NCBI GenBank assembly: GCA_016124195.1
Contig: WGOE01000011.1
Location: forward strand, 1-64,000
Length of the DNA: 64,000 nt
From: a bacterium
GTDB taxonomy: Bacteria; Pseudomonadota; Alphaproteobacteria; Rhodobacterales; Rhodobacteraceae
Direction of reading: 5' to 3'
Program-made: the position numbers and the translations under genes
The notes under the pieces: generated by a model
Database searches by the model: none
What the model was told of the DNA's origin: nothing
The model's input: the letters and a program-made list of their open reading frames with translations, nothing else
Part shown: positions 45,249 through 54,421 of the stretch, in pieces
Position numbering within the stretch: the first letter of the stretch is position 1
Layout of the letters: each line of letters begins with the position of its first letter

Positions 45249-45602
45249 ATGAGGCTTGTTGCGGCGAGTGCGGTTTTGATCCTGGCGGCGGCGATGGCCC
45301 CGGCGCAGGACGTGGGCGGGAATTATCAGGTCAAGGGCACCAATCTGGACGGCTCGCCCTATGAAGGCGAGGCGACGGTCACCCTGACCAGCAAATACAC
45401 CTGCAACATCGTCTGGAAGACCGGCGGTTCGACCTCGACCGGCATCTGCATGCGCGATGGCAATGCCTTCACCGCGGGTTACGAATTGAACGGCAAGGTC
45501 GGACTGGTGATCTACATGATCCAGGCCGATGGCACGCTGGACGGCACCTGGACGGTCGATGGCGTCAATGCGGTCGGCAGCGAGACGCTGACGCCGGAAT
45601 AA
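45249..45602 (+). CDS. exported hypothetical protein
   Basis: A 117-residue protein with a signal peptide (cleavage near 20, APAQ before DVGG). The mature part is a small beta-rich domain: [40 protein letters not shown] and [13 protein letters not shown], with two cysteines (about 59 and 73) that could form a disulfide. I recall similar short exported proteins in Rhodobacterales but no function. GGAGG lies 5 bases before ATG 45249. Confidence 0.75.
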   Translation: MRLVAASAVLILAAAMAPAQDVGGNYQVKGTNLDGSPYEGEATVTLTSKYTCNIVWKTGGSTSTGICMRDGNAFTAGYELNGKVGLVIYMIQADGTLDGTWTVDGVNAVGSETLTPE

Positions 45603-45604
45603 GC

Positions 45605-46420
45605 CTAGTACTGGTCCAGATCGCGGAAATCGGGCTCGACGGGGGGGATGCGGGCAACGGCGTCATGTTCCCACCGTTTCGCCTCGGTCAGGAAGGCATA
45701 GACGCCGCCCGTCGCGGCATTGACAAAGCCGGCCCAGCCGCAGCGCCACAGCCCGTTGTGAAAATAGAGCCGCAGGAAATAGAGCCAGGGGCTGAACAGC
45801 ATCTTGAAGGGTTGCGCGGGTTTGCCCTGTTCCGCCTTCATCTCGGCCTTGAGGGTGGAGTATTTGTTTTCCTTGAGGATCTGCTCTTTCATCCCGATCG
45901 GGCGAAAGTGCAAAAGCCCGCCGTTCGGCGCCTTTTCGACGCGGCCTTCGGTGACGATGCCTTCGTGGACCTTGGCGGTCAGGTCGAAATGCGCCTTGCC
46001 GTTGCGAAAGAGGCGGGCGTTGAAGCGCTCTTTCGCCTGGGGCACGGCATAGCCGAAGCCGCCCAGATAGGGATAGCGGGTGACGCGCCAGGCCGTGACA
46101 TCGGGCGTGGCGATCAGCTTGGGCAGATCGGCGGCCAGTCGCAGGCTGATGCGTTCGTCGCTGTCGACCGACAGGCACCATTCTTGCCGGCACTGGTCCA
46201 GCGCGAACTGCTTTTGCCCGGCATAGCCGCGCCAGGGTTCATGAAGGACGCGAAGGGGAAAGCCCTCGGCCTTGAGCCGGTCGAGGATGTCCAGCGTGCG
46301 GTCAGTCGAACCGCTGTCGACCACCACAATCTCGGCACACATGTGCAGCGACCGGATGCAGGGCTCGATATAGGGCTCTTCGTTGAGGCAGATCACGAAG
46401 CCCGAGATGGGAAGGCTCAT
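45605..46420 (-). CDS. glycosyltransferase family 2 protein
   Basis: A 271-residue GT-A glycosyltransferase of the WaaE/KdtX-like group. Seen: ISGFVICLNEEPYIEPCIRS, VVDSGSTDRTLDI, and the metal-binding DSDER. HFDLTAKVHEGI and FFLRLY-type C-terminal helices fit lipopolysaccharide core enzymes. Its ATG overlaps the stop of the upstream family 4 glycosyltransferase (ATGA), so the two work together, probably in cell-surface polysaccharide synthesis. Sugar unknown. Confidence 0.87.
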   Translation of the reverse strand: MSLPISGFVICLNEEPYIEPCIRSLHMCAEIVVVDSGSTDRTLDILDRLKAEGFPLRVLHEPWRGYAGQKQFALDQCRQEWCLSVDSDERISLRLAADLPKLIATPDVTAWRVTRYPYLGGFGYAVPQAKERFNARLFRNGKAHFDLTAKVHEGIVTEGRVEKAPNGGLLHFRPIGMKEQILKENKYSTLKAEMKAEQGKPAQPFKMLFSPWLYFLRLYFHNGLWRCGWAGFVNAATGGVYAFLTEAKRWEHDAVARIPPVEPDFRDLDQY

Positions 46421-47475
46421 GCCGCACCCCCTGCCCCGGGCAGAGCGCCGCGGAACACCTGCATATAGGCGCGGCAGACCGACTCCTCGGACAGGAAATC
46501 GGCCAGGCGTTCGCGGGCATGGGCGGCGCAGGCGCGCGCCAGGTCCGGATTGTCGCGCAGGCGCACCAGCGCCTCGGCGATCTGCTGGTCGTTGTCGATA
46601 TCGGCCATCAGCCCGTCGATCCCGTCGCGCATGTACCAGCTTGGCCCTTCGGACCGGGTCGAGACCGAGGGCACGCCGGCCGCCCAGGCCTCGAGCAGCA
46701 GGTTGCCAAGGGGCTCGTGGCGCGAAGGCATCAGGAAGACATCGGCCGTCGCGATATGGTTGACCGGGTCATCGACCCAGCCGATGAAGCGGACCCGGTC
46801 GCTGACGCCAAGCCCGCGGGCCAGGGCCTCCAGATCGGCGCGCTGCCCGCCGTCGCCGATCAGCCAGAGCCAGGCGCCGGGGATGCGGGCAATCGCGCGC
46901 ACCGCCATGTCAAGCGCCTTGCGCGGCTGAAAGCGGCCACCGGCCGCGACCAGAAAGACGCCCTCGGGCGTGTCGTGCGCGGCGCGGGCCACGGGTCGGG
47001 GCGTCACGTCGGGGGTGAAATTGGCGATGGTCAACGCCGGTTTGGTCCAGCCGAGGTCACGGCAGCGCTGCGCGATGCCGGGCACATTGCCGACCAAGAG
47101 GTCACAGGCCCCGAAATGCTTGAGATTTTCGGGAAAATCGCCCATGCGCGCCAGTTTGACCACGCCGGGCCAGCGGTGCATCAGGCGGGCGGCGCGCGGC
47201 ATCCAGGCCATTACCGCCTGCGGCTTCCAGTCGGCCACCCAGCGATCGGCCTGCCAGTGCAACAGCGGGGTCAGCGGCGACAAGAGGCTGAAATTGTTGT
47301 AGATCACCGGACCGAGTTCGGCGACGTGATGCGCCCAGCTGCGCCCCGGCCGGATGATGAAGCGTTGCTCAACCCCGCGCCGATCCAGCGCCTGCGCCAA
47401 TTTCACGAAAAACCGCTCCGCCCCACCTTCCTTGCCAAAGTGGAAATGGATGACTCTGAGGTTCTGTTCGGTCAA
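46417..47475 (-). CDS. glycosyltransferase family 4 protein
   Basis: A 352-residue GT-B glycosyltransferase. N-terminal domain FHFGKEGGAERFFVKLAQAL; C-terminal domain AAGGRFQPRKALDMAVRA, WLWLIGDGGQR, RVRFIGWVDD and MPSRHEPLGNLLLEAWAAG, the E-x7-E nucleotide-sugar site. Start TTG 47475 is chosen because GAGGA lies 7 bases upstream and the homologous N-terminus begins there; TTG 47541 is the longer alternative. Overlaps the family 2 gene by ATGA. Confidence 0.85.
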   Translation of the reverse strand: MTEQNLRVIHFHFGKEGGAERFFVKLAQALDRRGVEQRFIIRPGRSWAHHVAELGPVIYNNFSLLSPLTPLLHWQADRWVADWKPQAVMAWMPRAARLMHRWPGVVKLARMGDFPENLKHFGACDLLVGNVPGIAQRCRDLGWTKPALTIANFTPDVTPRPVARAAHDTPEGVFLVAAGGRFQPRKALDMAVRAIARIPGAWLWLIGDGGQRADLEALARGLGVSDRVRFIGWVDDPVNHIATADVFLMPSRHEPLGNLLLEAWAAGVPSVSTRSEGPSWYMRDGIDGLMADIDNDQQIAEALVRLRDNPDLARACAAHARERLADFLSEESVCRAYMQVFRGALPGAGGAA

Positions 47476-47589
47476 GCGACGATCCTCTGAAGCGGCGTTC
47501 CGGGTCAAGACTTCGATACTGACCGGGCCGGGCGAGCGCAAGTCACTTGGGCGGGCCGGTCAGTCGGGACACCCTCGGCGCAAGACAAA

Positions 47590-47612
47590 GCCCCCGGAAC
47601 GGATCCGGGGGC
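47590..47612 (-). terminator. intrinsic terminator after pnp
   Basis: On the minus strand GCCCCCGG (47605-47612 complement) pairs with CCGGGGGC (47590-47597 complement) around a seven-base loop, followed by CTTTGT. It lies about 22 bases beyond the pnp stop. Confidence 0.75.
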
Positions 47613-47634
47613 CTTGGTGGTTTTGGCGAAAGCC

Positions 47635-49776
47635 TCAGCCCTCGGCGGGCTCTTCCTTCTTCTCGCTGATCTCCAGCCCGGTTTCCTGATCGACCATCTT
47701 CATGCCAAGGCGGACCTTGCCACGGTCGTCGAAGCCCAGAAGCTTGACCTTGACCTCCTGGCCTTCCTTCAGGATCTCGTTCGGGTGGTTCAGGCGCTTG
47801 GAGGCGATCTGGGACACGTGGACCAGACCGTCGCGCTTGCCGAAGAAGTTCACGAAGGCGCCGAAGTCGACCAGTTTCACCACCTTGCCGGTGTAGATCT
47901 CGCCCTCTTTCGGTTCGGCCACGATCGAATAGATCATGTCATAGGCGCGCTTGATGGCGGCGGCGTCGTTCGAGGCGATCTTGATCACGCCGTCGTCGTT
48001 GATGTCGACCTTGGCGCCCGAGACTTCAACGATCTCGCGGATGACCTTGCCGCCCGAGCCGATCACTTCGCGGATCTTGTCGGTCGGAATCGACATGGTC
48101 TCGATCTTGGGCGCATAGGCCGAGAAGGCCTGCGGACCCGAGAGCGACTTGGCCATCTCGCCCAGAATGTGCATCCGGCCGTCCTTGGCTTGCGCCAGGG
48201 CTTGCTCCATGATCTCCGGCGTGATGCCGGCGACCTTGATGTCCATCTGCAGAGAGGTGATGCCGTTGGCGGTGCCAGCGACCTTGAAGTCCATGTCGCC
48301 GAGGTGATCCTCGTCGCCGAGGATGTCGGTCAGCACAGCCCAGCGGCCATCGTCTTCGAGGATCAGGCCCATCGCCACGCCGGCAACCGGCGCCTTCAAC
48401 GGCACGCCCGCGTCCAGCATCGAGAGCGAGCCACCACAGACCGAAGCCATCGAGGAGGAGCCGTTCGATTCCGTGATCTCGGACACGACGCGGATCGTAT
48501 AGGGGAAGTCGGTCGGGGCCGGCAGCACGGCCTGCAGCGCGCGCCAGGCGAGCTTGCCATGGCCGATCTCACGACGGCCCGGCGAACCCACGCGGCCAAC
48601 TTCGCCGACCGAATAGGGCGGGAAGTTGTAGTGCAGCAGGAAGTTCGAGCGGGTATTGCCGTTCAGCGCGTCGATGATCTGCTCATCCTCGCCGGTGCCC
48701 AGCGTGGTGACGACGAGGCCCTGGGTTTCGCCACGGGTGAACAGCGCCGAGCCATGGGTGCGCGGCAGAAGGCCGGTTTCGCAGACGATCGGACGCACGG
48801 TCTTGTTGTCGCGGCCGTCGATGCGGGCGCCACCGTTGATGATGTCGCCACGCAGGATCGAGGATTCCAGCTTCTTGATCGCGGCGCCAAGGTTGATGTC
48901 GGCGAGGTCTTCGGGCGAGAGCGCCGCCTTGATCGCGGCCGAGGCGGCGTCGATGGCGTTGGAACGCTCTTGCTTGTCGCGGATCGCGAAAGCGGCGCGC
49001 ATCTGCGCCTCACCGGCGGCCTGAACCTTGGCATAAAGCGCCGAGATGTCGGGGGGCGAGAAGTCGAAGGGTTCCTTGGCGGCCACTTCGGCGAAGTCGA
49101 TGATCAGGTCGATCACCGGCTGCATCTGGGCATGGCCGAACTTGACGGCGCCAAGCATTTCCTCTTCCGACAGCTCGTAAGCCTCGGATTCGACCATCAT
49201 CACGGCGTCCTTGGTGCCGGCGACGACCAGATCGAGCCGCTGCTCGGGGTTCTGGCGCAGCTGGGTCATGTCGTCCATCGCCGGGTTCAGGACATAGGCC
49301 CCCTTGGAGAAGCCGACGCGGGCCGCGGCGATCGGCCCCATGAATGGCACGCCCGAAATGGTCAGCGCGGCCGAGGCCGCGATCATTGCGACGATGTCGG
49401 GATCGTTCACGAGGTCGCAGGACAGCACGGTGGCCATCACGAGGACTTCGTTCTTGAAGCCTTCGACGAAAAGCGGGCGGCAGGGACGGTCGATCAGGCG
49501 GGAAACCAGGGTTTCCTTTTCGGAGGGGCGGGCTTCACGCTTGAAGAAGCCGCCGGGGATCTTGCCGGCTGCGTAGTATTTTTCCTGATAATGCACGGTC
49601 AGCGGAAAGAAGTCCTGACCGGGCTTCGCCTGCTTGGCGAAGGTCACGTTGGCCATGACAGAGGTCTCGCCCAGGGTGGCAATGACAGAGCCATCCGCCT
49701 GACGCGCAACCTTGCCGGTTTCCAGAGTGAGCGTCTCATCGCCCCACTGGATTGATTTCGTTGTGATATTGAACAT
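47635..49776 (-). CDS. pnp: polynucleotide phosphorylase
   Basis: A 713-residue 3'-5' phosphorolytic exoribonuclease of the RNA degradosome. Seen: two RNase PH domains (about 1-140 and 310-540; the second with [20 protein letters not shown]), the alpha linker, KH domain ([19 protein letters not shown]) and S1 domain ([20 protein letters not shown]), then a charged tail. Full length. Co-oriented with rpsO 240 bases upstream, with a hairpin between; autoregulation through RNase III processing of the leader is known for E. coli pnp but not shown here. Confidence 0.98.
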   Translation of the reverse strand: MFNITTKSIQWGDETLTLETGKVARQADGSVIATLGETSVMANVTFAKQAKPGQDFFPLTVHYQEKYYAAGKIPGGFFKREARPSEKETLVSRLIDRPCRPLFVEGFKNEVLVMATVLSCDLVNDPDIVAMIAASAALTISGVPFMGPIAAARVGFSKGAYVLNPAMDDMTQLRQNPEQRLDLVVAGTKDAVMMVESEAYELSEEEMLGAVKFGHAQMQPVIDLIIDFAEVAAKEPFDFSPPDISALYAKVQAAGEAQMRAAFAIRDKQERSNAIDAASAAIKAALSPEDLADINLGAAIKKLESSILRGDIINGGARIDGRDNKTVRPIVCETGLLPRTHGSALFTRGETQGLVVTTLGTGEDEQIIDALNGNTRSNFLLHYNFPPYSVGEVGRVGSPGRREIGHGKLAWRALQAVLPAPTDFPYTIRVVSEITESNGSSSMASVCGGSLSMLDAGVPLKAPVAGVAMGLILEDDGRWAVLTDILGDEDHLGDMDFKVAGTANGITSLQMDIKVAGITPEIMEQALAQAKDGRMHILGEMAKSLSGPQAFSAYAPKIETMSIPTDKIREVIGSGGKVIREIVEVSGAKVDINDDGVIKIASNDAAAIKRAYDMIYSIVAEPKEGEIYTGKVVKLVDFGAFVNFFGKRDGLVHVSQIASKRLNHPNEILKEGQEVKVKLLGFDDRGKVRLGMKMVDQETGLEISEKKEEPAEG

Positions 49777-49964
49777 GTATCGTTTCCTCTCGGATCAGCC
49801 CGGCGCTCCGGGTGTCCGTGTCTGGCGGCCCCATTGCCGCCGCCCCCCCAATCCTTCGCATGTGGCCGGGGGCATGACCTCACGTCGCAGATGGCGGGCG
49901 CATACAGGAAAATGCAGGGTTTGGGAAGGGGTCCGGTTTGGCAGCCCCGGGGGCACGACATGAA

Positions 49965-49992
49965 AACGCCCGCACCTTGCGGCACGGGCGTT
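49965..49992 (-). terminator. hairpin between rpsO and pnp
   Basis: On the minus strand AACGCCCG and CGGGCGTT (49985-49992 and 49965-49972) enclose a 12-base loop TGCCGCAAGGTG and are followed by TTTTC. It sits 24 bases after the rpsO stop, as an intrinsic terminator or attenuator separating rpsO from pnp. Confidence 0.75.
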
Positions 49993-50016
49993 GCGGGTAT
50001 CCCGGTTGGGGAAAGC

Positions 50017-50286
50017 TTAGCGGCGCAGGCCCAGGCGGGTGATCAGCGCGGTGTAGCGGGCTTCGTCCTTGGACTTGAGGTAGTCCAGAAGCTTGCGGCG
50101 CTGCGCCACCTGCATCAGGAGGCCACGGCGCGAGTGGTTGTCTTTCTTGTGCGACTTGAAATGTTCGGTCAGTGCCGCAATGCGCGAGGACAGGATCGCC
50201 ACCTGCACTTCGGGCGAACCGGTGTCGCCTTCCTTGGTCGCGTATTCCTTGATGAGGCGGGTTTTTTCTTCGACGGTGATCGACAT
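50017..50286 (-). CDS. rpsO: 30S ribosomal protein S15
   Basis: An 89-residue ribosomal protein that binds 16S rRNA early in assembly. [24 protein letters not shown] and [16 protein letters not shown] (in two blocks) are unmistakable. CAGGAGAT precedes ATG 50286. Upstream of it at 50352-50367 a CCCTCC/GGAGGG tetraloop hairpin lies in the leader. Expected operon with pnp. Confidence 0.98.
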   Translation of the reverse strand: MSITVEEKTRLIKEYATKEGDTGSPEVQVAILSSRIAALTEHFKSHKKDNHSRRGLLMQVAQRRKLLDYLKSKDEARYTALITRLGLRR

Positions 50287-50351
50287 CGGGATCTCCTGAC
50301 GGTTGGCGGTGACGGCGCAGGCCGGGATGTCGTCCAGCAAGGCCCTTGAAA

Positions 50352-50367
50352 CCCTCCGAAAGGAGGG
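50352..50367 (-). promoter_or_regulatory. leader hairpin upstream of rpsO
   Basis: A six-base CCCTCC/GGAGGG stem with a four-base loop, TTTC when read on the minus strand, about 66 bases upstream of the rpsO start, followed by a pyrimidine/purine-rich stretch. S15 represses its own mRNA in several bacteria through varied leader structures, so this is a candidate, not a demonstrated, regulatory element. Confidence 0.35.
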
Positions 50368-50453
50368 ATGGCGGCGTATAGGGGGGAATGGCGCAAAAGA
50401 AAAGAGGGAATCCGTGGCTCGCACCTTTGCACTGGGCCGGGATAAGGGCAGGA

Positions 50454-51263
50454 TCAAAGGCCGAGCACATCCATCATGTCGTAGCGCCCCGGCTTCTGGT
50501 CGAGACCCCAGAACGCCGCCTTCAACGCGCCACGGGCAAAAATGGCGCGGTCGGTGGCGATGTGGCGCAGCACGATCCGCTCGCCCTCGGTCGCGAAGAT
50601 CACGTCATGTTCGCCCACGATGTCGCCGCCGCGGATCGAGGAGAAGCCGATGCTGCCGCGGGCACGCGCGCCGGTGATGCCGTCGCGGCCGGCGACCTTG
50701 GCGGCGTCGAGGCTGACGCGGCGCCCTTCGGCGGCGGCCTGCCCCAGCATCAGTGCGGTGCCCGACGGCGCATCGACCTTCATGCGGTGATGCGCCTCGA
50801 CGATTTCGATGTCCCAATCCATGTCGAGCGCCTGGGCGACCTTTTGCGTCAGCCGGGTCAGGAGGTTGACGCCAAGGCTCATGTTGCCGGCCTGGATGAC
50901 GACGGCGTGATGGGCGGCAAGATCAAGCCGGCGGTGGTGTTCGGCTTCAAGCCCGGTCGTGCCCACGACATGCACAAGGCGGGCCTGGGCCGCCAGCGCC
51001 GCGAAATCGACCGTGGCGGCGGGGGCGGTGAAATCCACCAGCGCGCGGGCGCGGGCGAAGGCGGGCAGCGGGTCGTCCGATACGGGCACGCCCAGCGCGC
51101 CAAGGCCCAGACAGTCGCCGATGTCGCGGCCAAGCCAGGCATTGCCGGGCCGCTCGATCGCGCCAACAAGCTGCCAGCGGTCGGAGGCGAGGATCAGCTT
51201 GACCAGCGTCTGACCCATCCGGCCGGACGCGCCCGTGACCACGATGCCAGGCTTGTCGCTCAT
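50454..51263 (-). CDS. dapB: 4-hydroxy-tetrahydrodipicolinate reductase DapB
   Basis: A 269-residue NAD(P)H-dependent reductase of the lysine/diaminopimelate pathway. Seen: [19 protein letters not shown] nucleotide-binding site, [12 protein letters not shown], and the catalytic [15 protein letters not shown] with His-His and Lys. Full length. Stands alone between rpsO and the divergent rbfA. Confidence 0.97.
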   Translation of the reverse strand: MSDKPGIVVTGASGRMGQTLVKLILASDRWQLVGAIERPGNAWLGRDIGDCLGLGALGVPVSDDPLPAFARARALVDFTAPAATVDFAALAAQARLVHVVGTTGLEAEHHRRLDLAAHHAVVIQAGNMSLGVNLLTRLTQKVAQALDMDWDIEIVEAHHRMKVDAPSGTALMLGQAAAEGRRVSLDAAKVAGRDGITGARARGSIGFSSIRGGDIVGEHDVIFATEGERIVLRHIATDRAIFARGALKAAFWGLDQKPGRYDMMDVLGL

Positions 51264-51414
51264 CTGTCTGTCTCCTGCTTTGGCGGCTCTTTACGCGGTG
51301 CGGGGGGCATCGCGCAAGGGAAACGGGCAGTGCGACCGGCGAAGACAGGCCAGAGCGGTGCAGGGCCGCGCCCTTGTGGTTGCGGTGCGGCGCGTTTCGG
51401 CCTAAAGCGGCGCC

Positions 51415-51840
51415 ATGGTCAAAAACACATCCAGAGGGCCCGGCCAGCGGCAGCTGCGCGTGGGCGAAATGATCCGGCGCCGCCTGTCGGAGATCCTGTC
51501 GCGCGGCGAGATCCACGATCCGGCCTTCGACGCCATGTCGATCACGATCGGCGAGGTTTCGGTGTCTTCCGACCTCAAGATCGCCACGGTCTATGTGATG
51601 CCGCTTCTGGGCAGCGGCAATGTCGAGGCGGCGGTCGAGGCCCTGGCGCGCCACCGCGGCATCCTGCGCAAGAAGGTGTCCGAAGAGGTCATCCTGCGCC
51701 ATGCGCCCGACCTGCGCTTTCGCCGGGACGAGACCTTTGACCGGCTGGACGAGACGCGGCGGATGTTTTCGCATCCGACGGTGCTGCGCGATGTGGCGGC
51801 GCCCGAAGACGGCGAAGACGATCCGGCGAGCGACGCCTGA
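51415..51840 (+). CDS. rbfA: ribosome-binding factor A
   Basis: A 141-residue KH-fold ribosome maturation factor for 16S rRNA. Seen: RQLRVGEMIRRRLSEILSRG, ITIGEVSVSSDLKIATVYVM, and LRFRRDETFDRLDET, with an acidic tail. It is followed after four bases by a phosphodiester glycosidase gene and then truB. rbfA-truB proximity is usual. Confidence 0.93.
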   Translation: MVKNTSRGPGQRQLRVGEMIRRRLSEILSRGEIHDPAFDAMSITIGEVSVSSDLKIATVYVMPLLGSGNVEAAVEALARHRGILRKKVSEEVILRHAPDLRFRRDETFDRLDETRRMFSHPTVLRDVAAPEDGEDDPASDA

Positions 51841-51844
51841 CCCG

Positions 51845-52579
51845 ATGCGAAGACTGCTCTGCGCCCTGATCCTGATCGCCGCGCCGCTCATGGCGCGGGC
51901 TGCCACGGCTGGCTGCGTTCAGACCAGCTTCGAGGACACGCCCTTTACCTATTGCACCGCCACCGCGGGCTCCGATCTGCGGCTGTTCCTGAACGGGGCC
52001 GACGGGCGGCCCTATGGCGGCTTTGACGAGATCAACGCCGCCCTGGCCCAGACCGGCCGGCATCTGGCCTTTGCGATGAATGCCGGGATGTTCCAGCCCG
52101 ACCAGACTCCGGTCGGGCTATACATCGAGGACGGACGGCTGGCGCACCGCATCGTGACGCGCAACGGGCCGGGCAATTTCGGCATGCTGCCGAACGGGGT
52201 CTTTTGCATCGGCGCGCGGTTTTCGGTGGTGGAAAGCCGCAGCTTTGCCGCCAACCCGCCCGATTGCCGCTATGCCAGCCAGTCGGGTCCGATGCTGGTG
52301 ATCAAGGGGCAGTTGCACCCGCAGTTCCGCGCCAATTCCACCTCGTACAAGATCCGCAACGGGGTGGGCGTCAGCGCGGATGGCAAGACCGCATGGTTCG
52401 CCATTTCGGATGCGGCGGTGACTTTCGACCGCTTTGCCCGCTTCTTCCGCGATTCGCTCGGCGCGCGCGATGCCTTGTTTTTCGACGGCTCGATCTCGCG
52501 GCTTTATGCGGCGGATCTGGGGCGCAGCGGGTCGGGCTTTGCCGTCGGGCCCATCGTGGGTCTGGTGGAAGGAAACTGA
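51845..52579 (+). CDS. phosphodiester glycosidase family (NAGPA-like) exported protein
   Basis: A 244-residue exported protein: signal peptide to about residue 20 (ALILIAAPLMARA). The NAGPA domain is shown by FAMNAGMFQPDQTPVGLYIEDG in two blocks, NGVFCIGARF, ASQSGPMLVIKGQLH and ALFFDGSISRLYA. Mammalian uncovering enzyme and bacterial relatives cleave N-acetylglucosamine-type phosphodiester or glycosidic linkages; the substrate here is unknown. It sits with a four-base gap after rbfA and no gap before truB. Confidence 0.87.
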   Translation: MRRLLCALILIAAPLMARAATAGCVQTSFEDTPFTYCTATAGSDLRLFLNGADGRPYGGFDEINAALAQTGRHLAFAMNAGMFQPDQTPVGLYIEDGRLAHRIVTRNGPGNFGMLPNGVFCIGARFSVVESRSFAANPPDCRYASQSGPMLVIKGQLHPQFRANSTSYKIRNGVGVSADGKTAWFAISDAAVTFDRFARFFRDSLGARDALFFDGSISRLYAADLGRSGSGFAVGPIVGLVEGN

Positions 52580-53485
52580 ATGGGGCGCACGAAAAAGGGG
52601 CGCAAGCTGTCGGGCTGGCTTGTGGTGGACAAGCCGGCGGGTCTGGGCTCGACCGATGTGGTCAACAAGGTGAAATGGCTGTTGAAAGCGCAGAAGGCGG
52701 GCCATGCCGGCACGCTGGACCCGGCGGCGACCGGCGTTCTGGCCGTGGCGCTGGGCGAGGCCACCAAGACCGTGCCGGTCCTGACCGATGCGCTGAAATG
52801 CTACCGTTTCGAGGTGACCTTCGGGGCCGAGACAGCGACCGACGATGCCGAGGGCGCGGTACTGCGGACCTCGGACGTGCGGCCCTCGACCGAGGCGATC
52901 GCGGCGGCGCTTGCGGCGTTCCGGGGCGATATAATGCAGGTGCCGCCGCAGGTCTCTGCCGTCAAGGTCGAGGGCGCACGCGCCTATGATCTGGCGCGCG
53001 AGGGAGAGACCTTTGAACTCGCCCCACGGCCGTTGTGGGTGGAGTCTCTGGAACTGATCGAACGGCCCGATGCCGATCATGCCGTGCTGGAGATGGTCTG
53101 CGGCAAGGGCGGCTATGTGCGCGCGATTGCCCGCGATCTGGGCCGGGCGCTTGGCACGCTGGCCCATGTGCATTGGCTGCGCCGGACCTGGTCGGGGCCG
53201 TTCGAGGCCGAAGACGGGCTGAGCTGGGACGAGGTTCTGCGTCTGGGCGAGGCCGGCACGCTGGAAGAACGGCTCCTGCCGATCGAGGCGGCGCTGGCCG
53301 ATCTGCCGCAGGTCGAGGCGACGGCGGAGGGTGCGCGCAAGATCATGGTGGGCAATCCCGGTGCCGTCTTCACCTCGGCCGAGGGCGAGGTCTGGGCCGC
53401 GCACAACGGGCGGGCGCTGGGGCTTGGCGAGGTGCGGCTGGGGATGTTTCACCCCTCGCGCGTGTTCGTGCTGGAGGACGAATGA
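52580..53485 (+). CDS. truB: tRNA pseudouridine-55 synthase TruB
   Basis: A 301-residue pseudouridine synthase for U55 of the T-loop. Catalytic Asp47 in [29 protein letters not shown] at the N-terminus, [19 protein letters not shown], and [17 protein letters not shown] are all present. It begins directly after the phosphodiester glycosidase stop and overlaps DUF1643 by ATGA. Confidence 0.96.
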   Translation: MGRTKKGRKLSGWLVVDKPAGLGSTDVVNKVKWLLKAQKAGHAGTLDPAATGVLAVALGEATKTVPVLTDALKCYRFEVTFGAETATDDAEGAVLRTSDVRPSTEAIAAALAAFRGDIMQVPPQVSAVKVEGARAYDLAREGETFELAPRPLWVESLELIERPDADHAVLEMVCGKGGYVRAIARDLGRALGTLAHVHWLRRTWSGPFEAEDGLSWDEVLRLGEAGTLEERLLPIEAALADLPQVEATAEGARKIMVGNPGAVFTSAEGEVWAAHNGRALGLGEVRLGMFHPSRVFVLEDE

Positions 53486-54000
53486 GTGCCGGCCTGATCA
53501 TCCGGCAGCATCAGAAGGGCGATGCGGCAAGCCATGCGGTCTATTCGCCGGATGAGGCCTATCGCTACCGGTTGGAGCGGGTCTGGCAGGCCGGCGCCTG
53601 GCGGGCGCTGTTCGTGATGCTGAACCCTTCGACCGCGACCGAGACGCAGAACGACCCGACGGTGGAACGCTGCGAGCGGCGGGCGCGCGCGCTGGGCTTT
53701 GGCGGCTTTGCGGTTGGCAACATCTTTGCCTTCCGTGCGACGGACCCCAGGGTGATGCGGGCCGTGGCCGACCCGGTGGGGCCGGGCAATGACGCGGCGC
53801 TCTGCGAGATGGCGGCAGAGGCCGATCAGATCATCTGCGCCTGGGGCACGCATGGCGCGCATCTGGGACGGGGGGAGGCAGTGCTGCGCCTGTTGCGCGC
53901 GACAGGGCGGCCGCTGTTTCACCTTGGGCTGTCGCAGGCCGGTCACCCGAAACATCCCTTGTACATCGGATACCAGACCCAGCCCGTGGCCTGGATCTGA
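53482..54000 (+). CDS. DUF1643 family protein
   Basis: A 172-residue protein with the DUF1643 pattern: [51 protein letters not shown] and [11 protein letters not shown]. Function unknown; the family is often in mobile or housekeeping contexts. Begins with ATGA overlap of truB, with GGAGGA as its binding site. Confidence 0.85.
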   Translation: MSAGLIIRQHQKGDAASHAVYSPDEAYRYRLERVWQAGAWRALFVMLNPSTATETQNDPTVERCERRARALGFGGFAVGNIFAFRATDPRVMRAVADPVGPGNDAALCEMAAEADQIICAWGTHGAHLGRGEAVLRLLRATGRPLFHLGLSQAGHPKHPLYIGYQTQPVAWI

Positions 54001-54054
54001 GGTGGCTTGGGTCTGAGGTGGCCTGTGGCCTTGCGGCTGGGGTTTGCCGCGCAA

Positions 54055-54111
54055 TGCGGGGGTTTCACACCCCCGCACCCGTGGCAAGAAGCGGGGGTTT
54101 CACACCCCCGC
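54055..54111. repeat. two tandem GCGGGGGTTTCACACCCCCGC palindromes
   Basis: TGCGGGGG-TTTCACA-CCCCCGCA at 54055-54077 and GCGGGGG-TTTCACA-CCCCCGC at 54091-54111 are near-identical hairpins, separated by 13 bases. They are followed by GGATATTTGGGCC at 54121. A third, slightly shorter copy is at 60568-60586. All lie between genes. Confidence 0.75.
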
Positions 54112-54163
54112 ACCCCTGTGGGATATTTGGGCCAAAATGAAAGCGGGGCCGGTCAGCGCGGGG

Positions 54164-54343
54164 TCAGAAATCGACGGCGAGGCCCTTGCGTTCCCAATCG
54201 CCGTAACGGACGGGTTCAAGCCCTTTCGGGCCGCCGAGTTCGGGGGGCAAGGCGGGGGCGGGGTTGGCCTTGCGGCGGGCCTCGGCCTCGGCCAGGGCGC
54301 GTTGGGCGGCGGGCGGCAGGTCGGGATGCGGCGTGTCGGGCAT
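54164..54343 (-). CDS. DUF1674 protein (SDHAF4-like)
   Basis: A 59-residue protein missed by length-limited gene calling. It reads MPDTPHPDLPPAAQRALAEA and ends GPKGLEPVRYGDWERKG followed by LAVDF, the DUF1674 signature shared with the mitochondrial assembly factor SDHAF4, which protects the flavinated SdhA during assembly of succinate dehydrogenase. GGAGAGG lies 4 bases before ATG 54343. Divergent from rsmB, an arrangement I recall from Rhodobacterales. Confidence 0.9.
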   Translation of the reverse strand: MPDTPHPDLPPAAQRALAEAEARRKANPAPALPPELGGPKGLEPVRYGDWERKGLAVDF

Positions 54344-54421
54344 GGGCCTCTCCTTGGCAAGGGCTGGGCTATTCTATAAGGCGCAGGGAACCAAGGGCAA
54401 GGGCGGGGGCTGGGACGGGCG

